Source of the DNA: Salinarchaeum sp. Harcht-Bsk1
Lineage (GTDB): Archaea > Halobacteriota > Halobacteria > Halobacteriales > Salinarchaeaceae
Direction of reading: 5' to 3'
DNA length: 64,000 nt
Assembly (NCBI RefSeq): GCF_000403645.1
Contig: NC_021313.1
Location: forward strand, 1,445,014-1,509,013
The position numbers and the translations under genes were made by a program. A model generated the notes under the pieces. The model was not told the origin of the DNA, did no database searches, and worked only from the letters and a program-made list of their open reading frames with translations. Below are positions 1 to 7,906 of the stretch, piece by piece; position 1 is the stretch's first letter; each line of letters opens with the position of its first letter.

Positions 1-998
1 GAGAGTCCAGCCGGACTCGTACCGTTTGCAGCGTGGACCACGGCGAGGACCTCCTGCCGGGACACTTTCACACCACCGTCCGTGAGCGCGTCCTTCGGCC
101 GATCGCGCAGTTCCCGGAGCGTCCCCACACTCAGGAGATAGGGGATCGACCAGGCAGCGATCGTGTTGCCGAAGGCCATCGGGGCGGTTTCGAGGTAGGA
201 CTGTGCGTCGTCGAGGAACGTCTGGGCGAACGCTGCCGTCCGGTCGACGACCGTGGCGACCGCGTCCCGATTGTCGGGATCGAGGACGGCATCCTGCTCG
301 ACGCCAGCAGCGTCGAGCCACTCCGCGGGGAGGTAGACGTTGTTCTCTTCGTGGAAGTCGGCGTAGACGTCCTTCGAGACGTTCACGAGCTGCAGGAGGA
401 GCCCGAAGGCGCCGGCAGTGTCGTAGAGCTGCCGTGATCTGTCCTGGCCGACGTCGCCCCGGGTGAGGAGGTTCGTAATGAGGGTCCCGACCGTTCCAGC
501 GGCGTAGTGACAGTAGGACTCGAGTTCGGCGCGGTCGGCGATCCGGAGCCCGCCCGCGTCTTCGTAGCGCTCGATGAACTGCCCCATCCCGGTGACCATC
601 TCCCGGACCGGCGGCACGACGGCGCAGCGGACGGCTTCGGGGCGTTCCTCGAACGTCGCCCACACGGTCGGGACGTTCGCCACGACCGACCAGTCCGCAT
701 TCCGCTCGGCCGGCGACGGGAGCCACTCGTCGACCTCCGAGCGAAACTGCGCCATCGTGACGTCCGTGTCGGACGAGAGCGCGGCGTCGTAGCGATCCAG
801 CAGCGCGACCTGTTCGGCCGGCGGAAGGTGGCTGGCGTCCTCGATCGTGTCGGCGACGCGACAGAGGAGGTAGCCCAGGCAGATCTGGGAGGACATCGGT
901 TCCTCGAGCACGTCGACGGTGAGTGCGAACGTTCGAGAGACGTCCTGGACGGCGTCGTGACACCACTCGAGGTCCGACGAGGGCAGTCGGGCAGTCAC
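1..998 (-). CDS. Squalene/phytoene synthase family protein (3' end off window)
   Basis: Head-to-head prenyl transferase, condensing two prenyl diphosphates to squalene or phytoene in membrane isoprenoid synthesis. The reading frame starts at a GTG at 998 and stays open to the left edge, giving about 332 visible residues. Near residue 50 is the first Asp-rich substrate/Mg site (CRVADTIEDASHLPP). A second appears as NVSKDVYADF followed by NNVYLP, matching the NxxxDxxxD...YLP pattern of the family. The C-terminus lies outside the window. GTG is chosen because the conserved N-terminal helix (WCHDAVQDVSRTF) begins about 12 codons later. Family is clear; squalene versus phytoene product cannot be decided here. 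Confidence 0.85.
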   Translation of the reverse strand, partial: MTARLPSSDLEWCHDAVQDVSRTFALTVDVLEEPMSSQICLGYLLCRVADTIEDASHLPPAEQVALLDRYDAALSSDTDVTMAQFRSEVDEWLPSPAERNADWSVVANVPTVWATFEERPEAVRCAVVPPVREMVTGMGQFIERYEDAGGLRIADRAELESYCHYAAGTVGTLITNLLTRGDVGQDRSRQLYDTAGAFGLLLQLVNVSKDVYADFHEENNVYLPAEWLDAAGVEQDAVLDPDNRDAVATVVDRTAAFAQTFLDDAQSYLETAPMAFGNTIAAWSIPYLLSVGTLRELRDRPKDALTDGGVKVSRQEVLAVVHAANGTSPAGL

Positions 999-1429
999 GC
1001 GTTCGGCCCCCACTCGATCGTCCACCCGTCGGCCGACTGGTGGGGGCCTGGTATCACACGCGAGGAATCGTCGCTGCCCGACGTAGCGTCCGTTGGGATC
1101 ACCGCGGACTGCCGTGCTGTGGGCTGGCGTCGCATTCGTTCGATACGACGACGAACGGTCTCCGGACGTTTTCGAGTTCCGGATCGGGAACGGCCGAGGG
1201 TAGCACGTCGGAGGCCGTCCGGTGGCGTGTTGGGCGCCGATCCCTGCCCACGCTGGTCGCTATCGGTCACCGATTCAGTTCCGGAAGCATGCTTCCCGCA
1301 CGATCCGCTCGTCGCTGTCGCTCCGCGATCAGGTTCGGGACGGATGCGCTCACTTCGCTCGCGCCTCGAATGCGCCGGGAGACTCACTCCGCTCGTCTCC
1401 CGAGCCCTGGCTCGCTTTGCTCGCCAGGA
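999..1429. other. Intergenic stretch, no gene recognised
   Basis: About 430 bases between the prenyl synthase start and the tRNA-Gly trailer element. Open frames here are composition shadows. The right end (1340-1425) holds palindromic CGCTCACTCCG-type runs common in the intergenic DNA of this window. I see no convincing promoter, RNA gene or protein. Confidence 0.5.
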
Positions 1430-1538
1430 CGCCGGGCGGGAATTGGACCAGAGGAAGACGTTCCGGGCGTGCGGCCTCGCTGTGCTCGGCCGTTCCGGGA
1501 CTGCGACTTCCAGGCTTCAATCCCTTCATTGCGCATTC
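1430..1538 (-). repeat. tRNA-Gly trailer hairpin carrying copies of the tRNA 3' end
   Basis: On the minus strand, downstream of tRNA-Gly, 1514-1538 is a degenerate inverted copy of the tRNA 3' end. Next come the two arms of a core hairpin (1494-1513 reading CTGGAAGTCGCAGTCCCGG, and 1451-1467 reading CCCGGAACGTCTTCCTC). Then 1430-1449 is a direct copy of the T-arm/acceptor region with one mismatch in 20 against 1566-1585. The same core follows tRNA-Val at 3613-3721, but there the flanking copies are of tRNA-Val. Confidence 0.75.
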
Positions 1539-1563
1539 GCTCCTCCGTCCGTTCGTCGCAGAA

Positions 1564-1634
1564 TGCGCCGGGCGGGAATTGAACCCGCGCTATGAGCTTG
1601 GGAAGCTCATGTCCTACCACTAGACCACCGGCGC
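1564..1634 (-). tRNA. tRNA-Gly (anticodon CCC)
   Basis: The minus strand folds as a standard cloverleaf of 71 nt including discriminator A. The acceptor stem is GCGCCGG/CCGGCGC, the anticodon stem-loop is TGAGC-TTCCCAA-GCTCA with anticodon CCC, and the T-arm carries GGTTCAATTCC. CCA is not encoded. Parts of both ends are copied in the flanking DNA (3' end at 1430-1449, 5' end at 1691-1702). Confidence 0.95.
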
Positions 1635-1702
1635 ACTCGCTCACTCCGTTCGCTCGTGCGCCGAGGTTCGCAAATCCTCCGGATTTGCTCACCACCGGCG
1701 CA
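1635..1702 (-). repeat. Upstream hairpin repeating the tRNA-Gly 5' end
   Basis: ACCACCGGCGCA occurs both inside the tRNA 5' end (1624-1635) and at 1691-1702. Between them are a perfect 8-bp hairpin (GCAAATCC-tcc-GGATTTGC, 1671-1689) and GTGCGCCG (1656-1663), the inverse of the acceptor sequence. The whole can form a hairpin whose outer stem copies the tRNA end. Confidence 0.6.
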
Positions 1703-1865
1703 CGATATCCGGGCCGATGCCTGCCTCGCCTCGCCCGGCAGGACACCGGCGCTCGGGAACGGCGGTGAGGTTCACTCGAAGGTATCGCCGTGGCGCACTT
1801 GAACGTAGCGCTCCGGACCGCAGTCGAGCGACCGGGCAACGTGCGTGCAGAAATTGATGCCGACG

Positions 1866-1876
1866 GACGGCTATTT
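1866..1876 (+). promoter_or_regulatory. TATA-like box for nadE
   Basis: GGCTATTTGG lies about 30 nt before the nadE ATG at 1903, the spacing expected for a leaderless haloarchaeal transcript. Confidence 0.4.
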
Positions 1877-1902
1877 GGTGGCCCGCACCCAACGAGGCAG
1901 CA

Positions 1903-2697
1903 ATGATCGACCTTCGGTTCTCAGAGGCGGAGCTGGCGCGACGGCGCGAGCACATCGGGAGCTTTCTCCAGGAACAGGTCGCCGCTGCCGGGGCGGAGGG
2001 CGCGGTGATCGGGCTCTCCGGCGGCATCGACAGCGCGACGGCGGCCTCCCTCGCCGTGGAAGCGCTAGGCGCCAACGCCGTGCGGGCACTGGTCCTCCCC
2101 GGAACGGTCAGCACCGACCAGAACATGAGCCACGCCGAACTCGTCGCCGAGGAACTCGGGATCGCCTACGACCTCGTGCCGATCGGCGGGATGGTGGACT
2201 CGGTACTCGACGGCTTCCCCGAGATCAGCGACGACAAAGTCGCGATCGGGAACGCTCGCGCCCGGATGCGGGCGGTCTGTACGTACCTCATCGCGAACCA
2301 CGACGAGCGCCTCGTGATCGGGACGGGCAACCGCTCGGAGGCGCAGGTGGGCTACTTCACGAAGTACGGCGACGGCGCCGTGGACTGCCACCCGATCGGG
2401 AACCTGTACAAGGTGCAGGTCCGCCAGCTCGCGCGGGCCCTCGGCGTGCCCGAGGCGATCGTCGAGAAGCCCCCGACGGCGGGGCTGTGGGCAGACCAGA
2501 CCGACGAGGAGGAGCTGGGCCTGCGCTACGAGACGCTCGATCCGATCCTCGCGCTGCACGTCGACGGGCCGCTGTCGGCCGACGCCACGGCGCGGGAGCT
2601 CGACGTCGAGCGCGAGACGGTGGATCGCGTGCGCGAACTGCACGCCCAGAGTGCGCACAAGCGAGCGACGCCGCCGAGTCCGGAGCCCCTGGACTGA
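1903..2697 (+). CDS. nadE: NH3-dependent NAD+ synthetase
   Basis: Cytoplasmic enzyme for the last step of NAD synthesis: it adenylates nicotinate adenine dinucleotide with ATP and amidates it. The 264-residue protein has the ATP-pyrophosphatase loop SGGIDS at 39-44, the TGNRSE motif near 147, and the deamido-NAD contact region YTKYGDGAVD-like (YFTKYGDGAVDCHPIGNLYK) typical of the family. No glutaminase domain is fused, so it should use free ammonia. The C-terminus ends in the usual HKR segment. It is monocistronic, with tRNA-Gly upstream on the other strand. Confidence 0.95.
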   Translation: MIDLRFSEAELARRREHIGSFLQEQVAAAGAEGAVIGLSGGIDSATAASLAVEALGANAVRALVLPGTVSTDQNMSHAELVAEELGIAYDLVPIGGMVDSVLDGFPEISDDKVAIGNARARMRAVCTYLIANHDERLVIGTGNRSEAQVGYFTKYGDGAVDCHPIGNLYKVQVRQLARALGVPEAIVEKPPTAGLWADQTDEEELGLRYETLDPILALHVDGPLSADATARELDVERETVDRVRELHAQSAHKRATPPSPEPLD

Positions 2698-2744
2698 GCA
2701 AGTGATACCCCGGCGGCAACGTCGAGGGGTCGAACCGCCGACCG

Positions 2745-3332
2745 TCAGTTCTCCGAATCGACGACGATGCGGACGTGATCGTCCTCGTGGAGTTCGTACG
2801 CCGTCGGATCGACGGGCTCGCCGTTGACGCGGATCGTCACCGTGGTCCCGTCGTCGCTCGCCCTGTAGGTTGTGCCGTCGACGGTGACCGTCGACTCGGT
2901 GAGGTCGATGCCGACGTCCTGCATCGCCTCGGCGAGGGTCAGGCGGCCGGGCTCGCTGGGGTGCATGTGCCACGTCGGGCCGCTGTCGTGGAAGTGGAAG
3001 GCGCCGCTGGCGGTGTGCTGGGGCTCGTCGAACGCCAGCCGCTCGCCGTTCACCGTCATGTTGATCGTCCCGTGCTCGTGGACGGGCTGTGCCGGGCCGC
3101 CGCTGAACGCCCCGACCGCCGCGTAGACCGCACCGCCGATCACTCCGACCACGACGATTCCCACGATTGCGTAGACGATCGTCGTCGAGAGTCCCTCGCC
3201 GTCACCGCCATAGTGGTCCGCCACGCGGCGCTGGTCGATCCGACCGAGTTCGCCCTCGTGGGCCTCGCCCATGTGCTCGAGGAGCGACCCCTCGTCGGGG
3301 AAGGACTGCTCGCAGTAGTCGCAGTCTGGCAT
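2745..3332 (-). CDS. C2H2 zinc-finger protein with one membrane segment
   Basis: A 195-residue protein starting MPDCDYCEQSF. The N-terminus has a C2H2 finger (C4, C7, H20, H25), followed by one hydrophobic helix at about 50-75. The C-terminal domain is rich in His (HEHGTINMTV, FHFHDSGPTWHMH) and probably lies outside the membrane. The frame extends upstream to 3443, but the ATG at 3332 puts the finger at the N-terminus and is the natural start. Function is unknown; the His-rich domain could bind metal, which is inference only. Confidence 0.75.
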   Translation of the reverse strand: MPDCDYCEQSFPDEGSLLEHMGEAHEGELGRIDQRRVADHYGGDGEGLSTTIVYAIVGIVVVGVIGGAVYAAVGAFSGGPAQPVHEHGTINMTVNGERLAFDEPQHTASGAFHFHDSGPTWHMHPSEPGRLTLAEAMQDVGIDLTESTVTVDGTTYRASDDGTTVTIRVNGEPVDPTAYELHEDDHVRIVVDSEN

Positions 3333-3489
3333 CTGCAACAGGGTGAGAGCGCGATCGATACAACGGTTTCGGAGGAACGAATCGCCGTCCGGACGGCCAG
3401 GGTGGGGAGATCCAGGCGGTCGGAGTCGCCCGCCGTCCCCCACATCGAAACCCTTTATTGGTGCCGTGGCAAACTCGTGATTGCAAGGC

Positions 3490-3564
3490 GGGTTGGTAGT
3501 CTAGTCCGGTTATGACACCTCCTTGACATGGAGGAGATCGGCGGTTCAACTCCGCCCCAACCCA
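3490..3564 (+). tRNA. tRNA-Val (anticodon GAC)
   Basis: A 75-nt cloverleaf with acceptor GGGTTGG/CCAACCC, D-arm containing AGTCTAGTCCGGTTATGAC, anticodon stem CCTCC-TTGACAT-GGAGG with anticodon GAC, T-arm GGCGGTTCAACTCCGCC and discriminator A. CCA is not encoded. The last 21 nt plus 5 flanking bases are repeated at 3696-3721 with one change. Confidence 0.95.
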
Positions 3565-3612
3565 CTTCTAACGACACCGCAACCGCGAGCGCAGCGAGCG
3601 GTCCGTGGCGTC

Positions 3613-3721
3613 GAAGTAGGGCGGGCGGAGTTGAACGCTGGAAGTCACAGCCCGGGAGCGCAGCGCCAGCGAGCACCCCGGACTGTCTTCCTCGAGTTCA
3701 ACTCCGCCCTAACCCACTTCT
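3613..3721 (+). repeat. tRNA-Val trailer hairpin carrying copies of the tRNA 3' end
   Basis: Positions 3613-3636 are an inverted, degenerate copy of the tRNA-Val 3' end. Positions 3638-3655 (CTGGAAGTCACAGCCCGG) and 3676-3693 (CCCCGGACTGTCTTCCTC) are the two arms of a core hairpin. Positions 3696-3721 are a direct copy of 3544-3569, 25 of 26 bases identical. The inverted and direct copies pair with one another, so the block is one long imperfect hairpin of about 45 bp per arm. The core resembles the one after tRNA-Gly. Confidence 0.8.
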
Positions 3722-3867
3722 GTCGAGCACAACGCCGAGCGATAGCGAGGCGTCGGCGTTCTTAGCGGTGCGTGGCGTCATCGTCCCCAGCGGCCCGGGC
3801 ATCGAAAAGGCGACGCGATCGTGAGCAACAGTCCCGATGACCGAACACCGCGAAGGGATTCGGACGG

Positions 3868-3876
3868 ACGTTTATC
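3868..3876 (+). promoter_or_regulatory. TATA-like box for the SHOCT membrane protein
   Basis: ACGTTTATCC is centred about 28 nt before the ATG at 3901, which fits a leaderless transcript. Confidence 0.5.
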
Positions 3877-3900
3877 CACGCACGGACCGTACCCAGACGT

Positions 3901-4251
3901 ATGGCCACGGACGACACCATCCTCCGGGCAGCAGTGATCGTGGTTGCGGCCTTTCTCCTGATCCCGTTCCTCATGTTGCTGTTCGCCGTCCCGATGCTGG
4001 GGATGAGCGGCGGCCACATGTGGGACGGCGGCGGAATGTCCGACGGCGCCGGCTGGGCGTGGGTCGGATCCTGGCTCGTGATGCTCGCCGTGATCGGCCT
4101 GATCGGGTACGCCATCGCGCGGGCCCTCCGCGGTCCGAAGCGGACGTCCACGGACCCGGCGATCGAGGAACTGCGCATGGCGTACGCCCGCGGCGACATC
4201 ACCGACGAGGAGTTCGAGGAACGGCGGGAACGCCTCGAGTCCGACGCGTAG
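3901..4251 (+). CDS. SHOCT-domain membrane protein
   Basis: Small membrane protein of 116 residues. Two hydrophobic segments lie at about 8-36 and 52-74, joined by a Gly/Met-rich loop (SGGHMWDGGGMSDG). The C-terminal 30 residues (DPAIEELRMAYARGDITDEE) form a short SHOCT helix pair, a module found at protein termini and thought to mediate oligomerisation. It stands alone between tRNA-Val and the R2lox-like gene. Its role is unknown. Confidence 0.75.
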   Translation: MATDDTILRAAVIVVAAFLLIPFLMLLFAVPMLGMSGGHMWDGGGMSDGAGWAWVGSWLVMLAVIGLIGYAIARALRGPKRTSTDPAIEELRMAYARGDITDEEFEERRERLESDA

Positions 4252-4325
4252 TCGACACGTCCGGCGACGCGTCGACCCGCCGCTCGGTCAGGGAATGCTC
4301 GCTCCTGGATCCGCCCCACGAGTCG

Positions 4326-4333
4326 ATTTATAC
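4326..4333 (+). promoter_or_regulatory. TATA box for the R2lox-like gene
   Basis: GATTTATAC lies 28-29 nt before the ATG at 4358, a good leaderless haloarchaeal promoter. Confidence 0.55.
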
Positions 4334-4357
4334 GGCTCGCGTGCGGATTGGTACCAC

Positions 4358-5254
4358 ATGAGTAACGTCGCGAGCCCACCGACCGGTATCGACCGCGACC
4401 ACCGGAGCTACCAGTACTATCGGACCGAGGTCGAGCGCCACTGGGACCCGGCCGACGTCGCGCTCGAGGACGACGTCGAGGCGCTCGTGGACGCCCCTGC
4501 GGCGGTGCTGGACGGACTGCGCGACGCGCTCGCCAAGTTCGGGGCGGGCGAGCAGTCGGTGACTGCCGACCTCGCGCCACTCGGCGTCGTGCTCGACGGC
4601 ATCGAGGACCAGTCCTTTCTCGCGACGCAGTGTTACGAGGAGGCGAAACACGCCGACTTCTTCGACCGGTACTGGCGGGAGGTGATCCGGCAGGTCGAGC
4701 GCGAGCGCGACGTCGCCGTCTCGTCGCCGACCGACGAGCGGTGGTTCGACCCGGACTACGAGACGCTGTTCGATCGCCAGGAGACGTACCTGCACGCGCT
4801 CCTGGACGAGGATACCCCGGAAACGAGAGCCCGTGCCTACAGCGTCTACCACCTCGTCGTCGAGGGGATCTTCGCCCGGACGGGGTACTACGGGCTGCGG
4901 ACGGTCTACGGCGACGAGTCCGACGAGACGCCGACGCTCCCCGGGCTGGTCGAGGGGGTCCGCCTGATCCAGGGCGACGAGGGACGGCACGTCGGCTTCG
5001 GGATCGCGAAGCTCCGGGAGCTCGTCCACGAACGTGGCGTCGACCCCAGTCTGATCGAGGAGACCGTCGGCGAGCTCGCGACGCTCGTCCAGGGATCGCT
5101 CGCGGCCACCATGGAGCAGACCGAGGGAGCGATCCCCGAAGCGGTCGACGTCGACCTCGTCGAGTACGCGCTCGAGAAACACGGCGAGCGAATGACGCAG
5201 ATCACGGCCACCGATCGGTCGACGGCGGACCAGCCGCCCGGTGAGGACCGCTGA
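4358..5254 (+). CDS. R2-like ligand-binding oxidase (R2lox) family di-metal protein
   Basis: Ferritin-like protein of 298 residues, related to ribonucleotide reductase small subunits. All six metal ligands are visible: E65, E95/H98 (EEAKH), E169, and E208/H211 (GDEGRH). At the spacing known from R2lox, Val68 (three after the first Glu) and Tyr164 (five before the third Glu) are present. These are the residues that form the R2lox Val-Tyr ether crosslink around a Mn/Fe site. No large reductase subunit is nearby, which favours R2lox over true NrdB. The reaction is unknown; R2lox proteins bind a fatty-acid-like ligand. ATG 4358 is supported by the promoter spacing. Confidence 0.8.
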   Translation: MSNVASPPTGIDRDHRSYQYYRTEVERHWDPADVALEDDVEALVDAPAAVLDGLRDALAKFGAGEQSVTADLAPLGVVLDGIEDQSFLATQCYEEAKHADFFDRYWREVIRQVERERDVAVSSPTDERWFDPDYETLFDRQETYLHALLDEDTPETRARAYSVYHLVVEGIFARTGYYGLRTVYGDESDETPTLPGLVEGVRLIQGDEGRHVGFGIAKLRELVHERGVDPSLIEETVGELATLVQGSLAATMEQTEGAIPEAVDVDLVEYALEKHGERMTQITATDRSTADQPPGEDR

Positions 5255-5458
5255 CGCGACGGCCGCCGGCAAGCCTGATGCGGATCGTGGACGGTGGATG
5301 GCCGCACTTTGATGCCGACGGCGGGACGCGGAGCCTGGGCGGCCGAATGGGTGCATCCCGCGTGCCGGCGGCGCTGTCGCGGATCGCTACCCACGCATAA
5401 TTCTTGGGACGCGAGAAGTGGCCGAACGCTTACCGTTCTCGATGACCTTTGGTACGGT

Positions 5459-5680
5459 ATGGCACTCACGCCGAACGTCGGAAAGACGGACCGGATCGTC
5501 CGAGGTATCGTTGGCGCACTCCTGCTGGTCGCGGCAGCGGTCACGTTCTCGAGCGGGAGCACCGCCCTGGCTGCCGTCGCCGGCGTCGTCGGCGTCGTCT
5601 TGCTCGTCACCGCGGCCACGCAGTTCTGCGGCCTGTACAGAGTACTGGGGATGAGCACCTGCCCCGCGGATCGCGCCTGA
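5459..5680 (+). CDS. DUF2892-type small membrane protein
   Basis: A 73-residue protein beginning MALTPNVGKTDRIVRGIVG, with two hydrophobic helices (about 17-35 and 38-56) and a CGLYRVLGMSTCP end. The N-terminal NVGxxDRxxR motif and the terminal Cys pair are typical of DUF2892 proteins, which resemble the membrane part of YgaP-type rhodanese proteins. ATG 5459 starts directly at the conserved motif. A methyltransferase follows 48 nt later and may be co-transcribed. Confidence 0.75.
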   Translation: MALTPNVGKTDRIVRGIVGALLLVAAAVTFSSGSTALAAVAGVVGVVLLVTAATQFCGLYRVLGMSTCPADRA

Positions 5681-5728
5681 TCGCCGGGACCGGAGGACAC
5701 TCCCGGCCGCAGGCCGAACGGCGCACCG

Positions 5729-6289
5729 ATGGGCTACCACACGTTCGACGCCTCCCGCGCCGACAAACTCGAGCGGGCGGAGCGTCGCTTCCGATTCTGT
5801 TCTGCCGAAGAGCTGCGCTGGGCGCTCGGTGCCGACGCCGACGCCACGGTCGCCGACCTCGGCAGCGGCACCGGTTTCTTCACCGACGTGGTCGCACCGC
5901 ACGTCGAGACCTGCCACGCCGTCGACGTCCAGGCGGCGATGCACGAGTACTACCGCGAGAAGGGGGTCCCGGAGAACGTCGAACTGGTGACCAGCGGCGT
6001 CGCCGACCTGCCCTTCGAGGACGACGCACTCGACGGCGCCTTCTCGACGATGACCTACCACGAGTTCGCGAGCGACGAGGCGCTCACCGAACTCGGGCGG
6101 GTGCTCACCGAGAGCGGCCGACTCGCGATCCTCGATTGGAGCGCACGGGGATCCGGCGAGGCGGGACCGCCAGTCGAGGAGCGCTTCAGCGCCGCGGAGA
6201 CCACGGCAGCGCTCGAGGACCACGGCTTCGCGGTCGAGCACGCCGCCGAGCGGCCGGAGACGTTCCTCCTCGTCGCGATCGCACAGTAA
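5729..6289 (+). CDS. Class I SAM-dependent methyltransferase
   Basis: Soluble methyltransferase of 186 residues. Motif I is VADLGSGTGFF at about 41-51, an acidic residue (VDVQ) follows for the ribose, and the later core strand is LDGAFSTMTYHEF. The fold matches UbiE/type-11 methyltransferases. The substrate cannot be told. It follows the DUF2892 gene closely on the same strand and converges on the photolyase. Confidence 0.8.
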   Translation: MGYHTFDASRADKLERAERRFRFCSAEELRWALGADADATVADLGSGTGFFTDVVAPHVETCHAVDVQAAMHEYYREKGVPENVELVTSGVADLPFEDDALDGAFSTMTYHEFASDEALTELGRVLTESGRLAILDWSARGSGEAGPPVEERFSAAETTAALEDHGFAVEHAAERPETFLLVAIAQ

Positions 6290-6319
6290 CTCCGGGTCGC
6301 AACTCCCAGGATAGCCCGC

Positions 6320-7834
6320 CTACTCGTCGCCGCGGGCTCGTTCGAACGTCGCGATCGCTTCCTCCCGGCGCTCGGCGTGGTCGACGATCGGCGCGGGGTA
6401 CGCCGGCGCCGTCCGCTGGCGCTGGGTCGGTGAGAGCTCCGACCAGTCGTGGATCACGTCTGGCTCGACGTCGCGGAGTTCGGGGACGTACCGTCTGATG
6501 TACTCGGCGTCGGGGTCGTGGCGCTCGCCCTGCGTAACGGGGTTGAACACCCGGAAGTACGGCTGGGCGTCGACGCCGACCGACGCGGCCCACTGCCAGC
6601 CGCCGGCGTCGTTGGCCGGATCGTGGTCGACGAGGCGCTCGCGGAACCAGGCCAGCCCCTCGCGCCAGTCGAGCAGGAGGTCCTTGGTGAGGAAGGAGGC
6701 GACGATCATCCGCAGGCGGTTGTGCATGAACGCCTCCTCGCGGAGCTGTCGCATGCCCGCGTCGACGATCGGAAAGCCGGTCTTCCCGTCCTTCCAGGCC
6801 TGGAGCGCCTCGGGGTCGTCCCGCCACTCGATGGGATTCTGGAAGTCCTTGAGCGGCGTCGTCGGCATGTCGGGATTGTCCGCGAGCACCTGGGCGTAGA
6901 ACTCCCGCCAGCACAGTTGGCGGCGGTACTCCTCAGAGTTCTCCCGAGCGTCGTCGTCCGGCGCGTCGGCCTTGGCCGCCTCGACGGCGGCGTGGACCTC
7001 CCGCGGTCCGAGCGTGCCGAAGGAAAGGTGCGGCGAGAGCCTGGAGGTGGCTGCGGCTGCCGGATCGTCCCGCCTGTCGTCGTATTCGTAGATCGGGCCG
7101 TCGCAGAACTGGTGGAGCCGGTCGAGTCCGTCGGCGCGGGTGCCGGGCTGGACGTCGGCAGTCGGCTCGGGAACGCCGAGGTCGTCGAGACCCGGGATGG
7201 GATCGTCGAGATTCCGAAGTTTCGCAGCCTCGACGGCCGCCAGCCGGTCGGGGCTCGCGAGGCGATCGGCGTCGGGCGCGGCCGGCGGCTCGCCGGGGTC
7301 GCGTTCTGCCCACTTCCGCCAGTAGTAGCTGAACACGGAGTAGTGCTCGCCCTCGCTCGTGAGGATCGAACCGGGTGCGTGACAGACGGCGTCGTCGTAG
7401 GACGCCCGGTCGATCTCGCGGTCGGCGAGTTCTCGGCGGACTGCACTGTCGCGCTCGCGAGCGATCTTCGAGTAGTCGCGGTTCCACGTGACGAGGTCGA
7501 CGTCGGACGCCACTGCGACCTCGGGGACGACCTCGCGTGGGTCACCGTGGGCCAGGAGGAGGTCGCTGCCATGGTCGCGGTACCACCCGCGGAGTTCCGC
7601 GAGCGCTTCCAGCATGAACGCGACCCGTGGCGGGCCGGCGTGGGCGAGCAGCGCGTCGTCGAGGACGAACAGCGCCAGGAGGTCGCCGTCTGCGCGCTCG
7701 TCCGGTGCGTCGGTTCCCGCGTCGTCCGTCGCGGCGTCCGCGGCCGCCGCGAGCCCGACGTTGTCCGCCGGGCGGAGGTCCCGGCGGTGCCAGTGGAGGG
7801 GCACGATACACGGTCGACGCGCCAGCGGCTTCAA
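6320..7834 (-). CDS. phr: Deoxyribodipyrimidine photolyase (class I)
   Basis: Light-driven flavoprotein that splits UV-induced cyclobutane dimers. The 504-residue protein has the N-terminal antenna-binding alpha/beta domain (WHRRDLRPADNVGL) and the C-terminal FAD domain with hallmark segments TGFPIVDAGMRQL, MHNRLRMIVASFL and DHDPANDAGGWQWAAS near 370-450. An acidic insert (about residues 33-50, DAATDDAGTDAPDERADGD) is typical halophile padding. The ATG at 7834 is the first in frame. It shares its strand with the rtcB gene upstream, 72 nt apart. Confidence 0.92.
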   Translation of the reverse strand: MKPLARRPCIVPLHWHRRDLRPADNVGLAAAADAATDDAGTDAPDERADGDLLALFVLDDALLAHAGPPRVAFMLEALAELRGWYRDHGSDLLLAHGDPREVVPEVAVASDVDLVTWNRDYSKIARERDSAVRRELADREIDRASYDDAVCHAPGSILTSEGEHYSVFSYYWRKWAERDPGEPPAAPDADRLASPDRLAAVEAAKLRNLDDPIPGLDDLGVPEPTADVQPGTRADGLDRLHQFCDGPIYEYDDRRDDPAAAATSRLSPHLSFGTLGPREVHAAVEAAKADAPDDDARENSEEYRRQLCWREFYAQVLADNPDMPTTPLKDFQNPIEWRDDPEALQAWKDGKTGFPIVDAGMRQLREEAFMHNRLRMIVASFLTKDLLLDWREGLAWFRERLVDHDPANDAGGWQWAASVGVDAQPYFRVFNPVTQGERHDPDAEYIRRYVPELRDVEPDVIHDWSELSPTQRQRTAPAYPAPIVDHAERREEAIATFERARGDE

Positions 7835-7906
7835 CGCCCGGCTTTCGGCGACCGTGCCCGTCGGATCCTCGCCGTCGATGGGGCCGACGCGGACCCGTGC
7901 CGACGG

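Noticed and set aside
3490-3721. Simple integrase attachment scar at tRNA-Val
   Set aside because: A direct copy of the tRNA end alone would fit, but the inverted copy and the core shared with tRNA-Gly do not, and no integrase or mobile cargo lies between the copies. Kept as an open finding instead.
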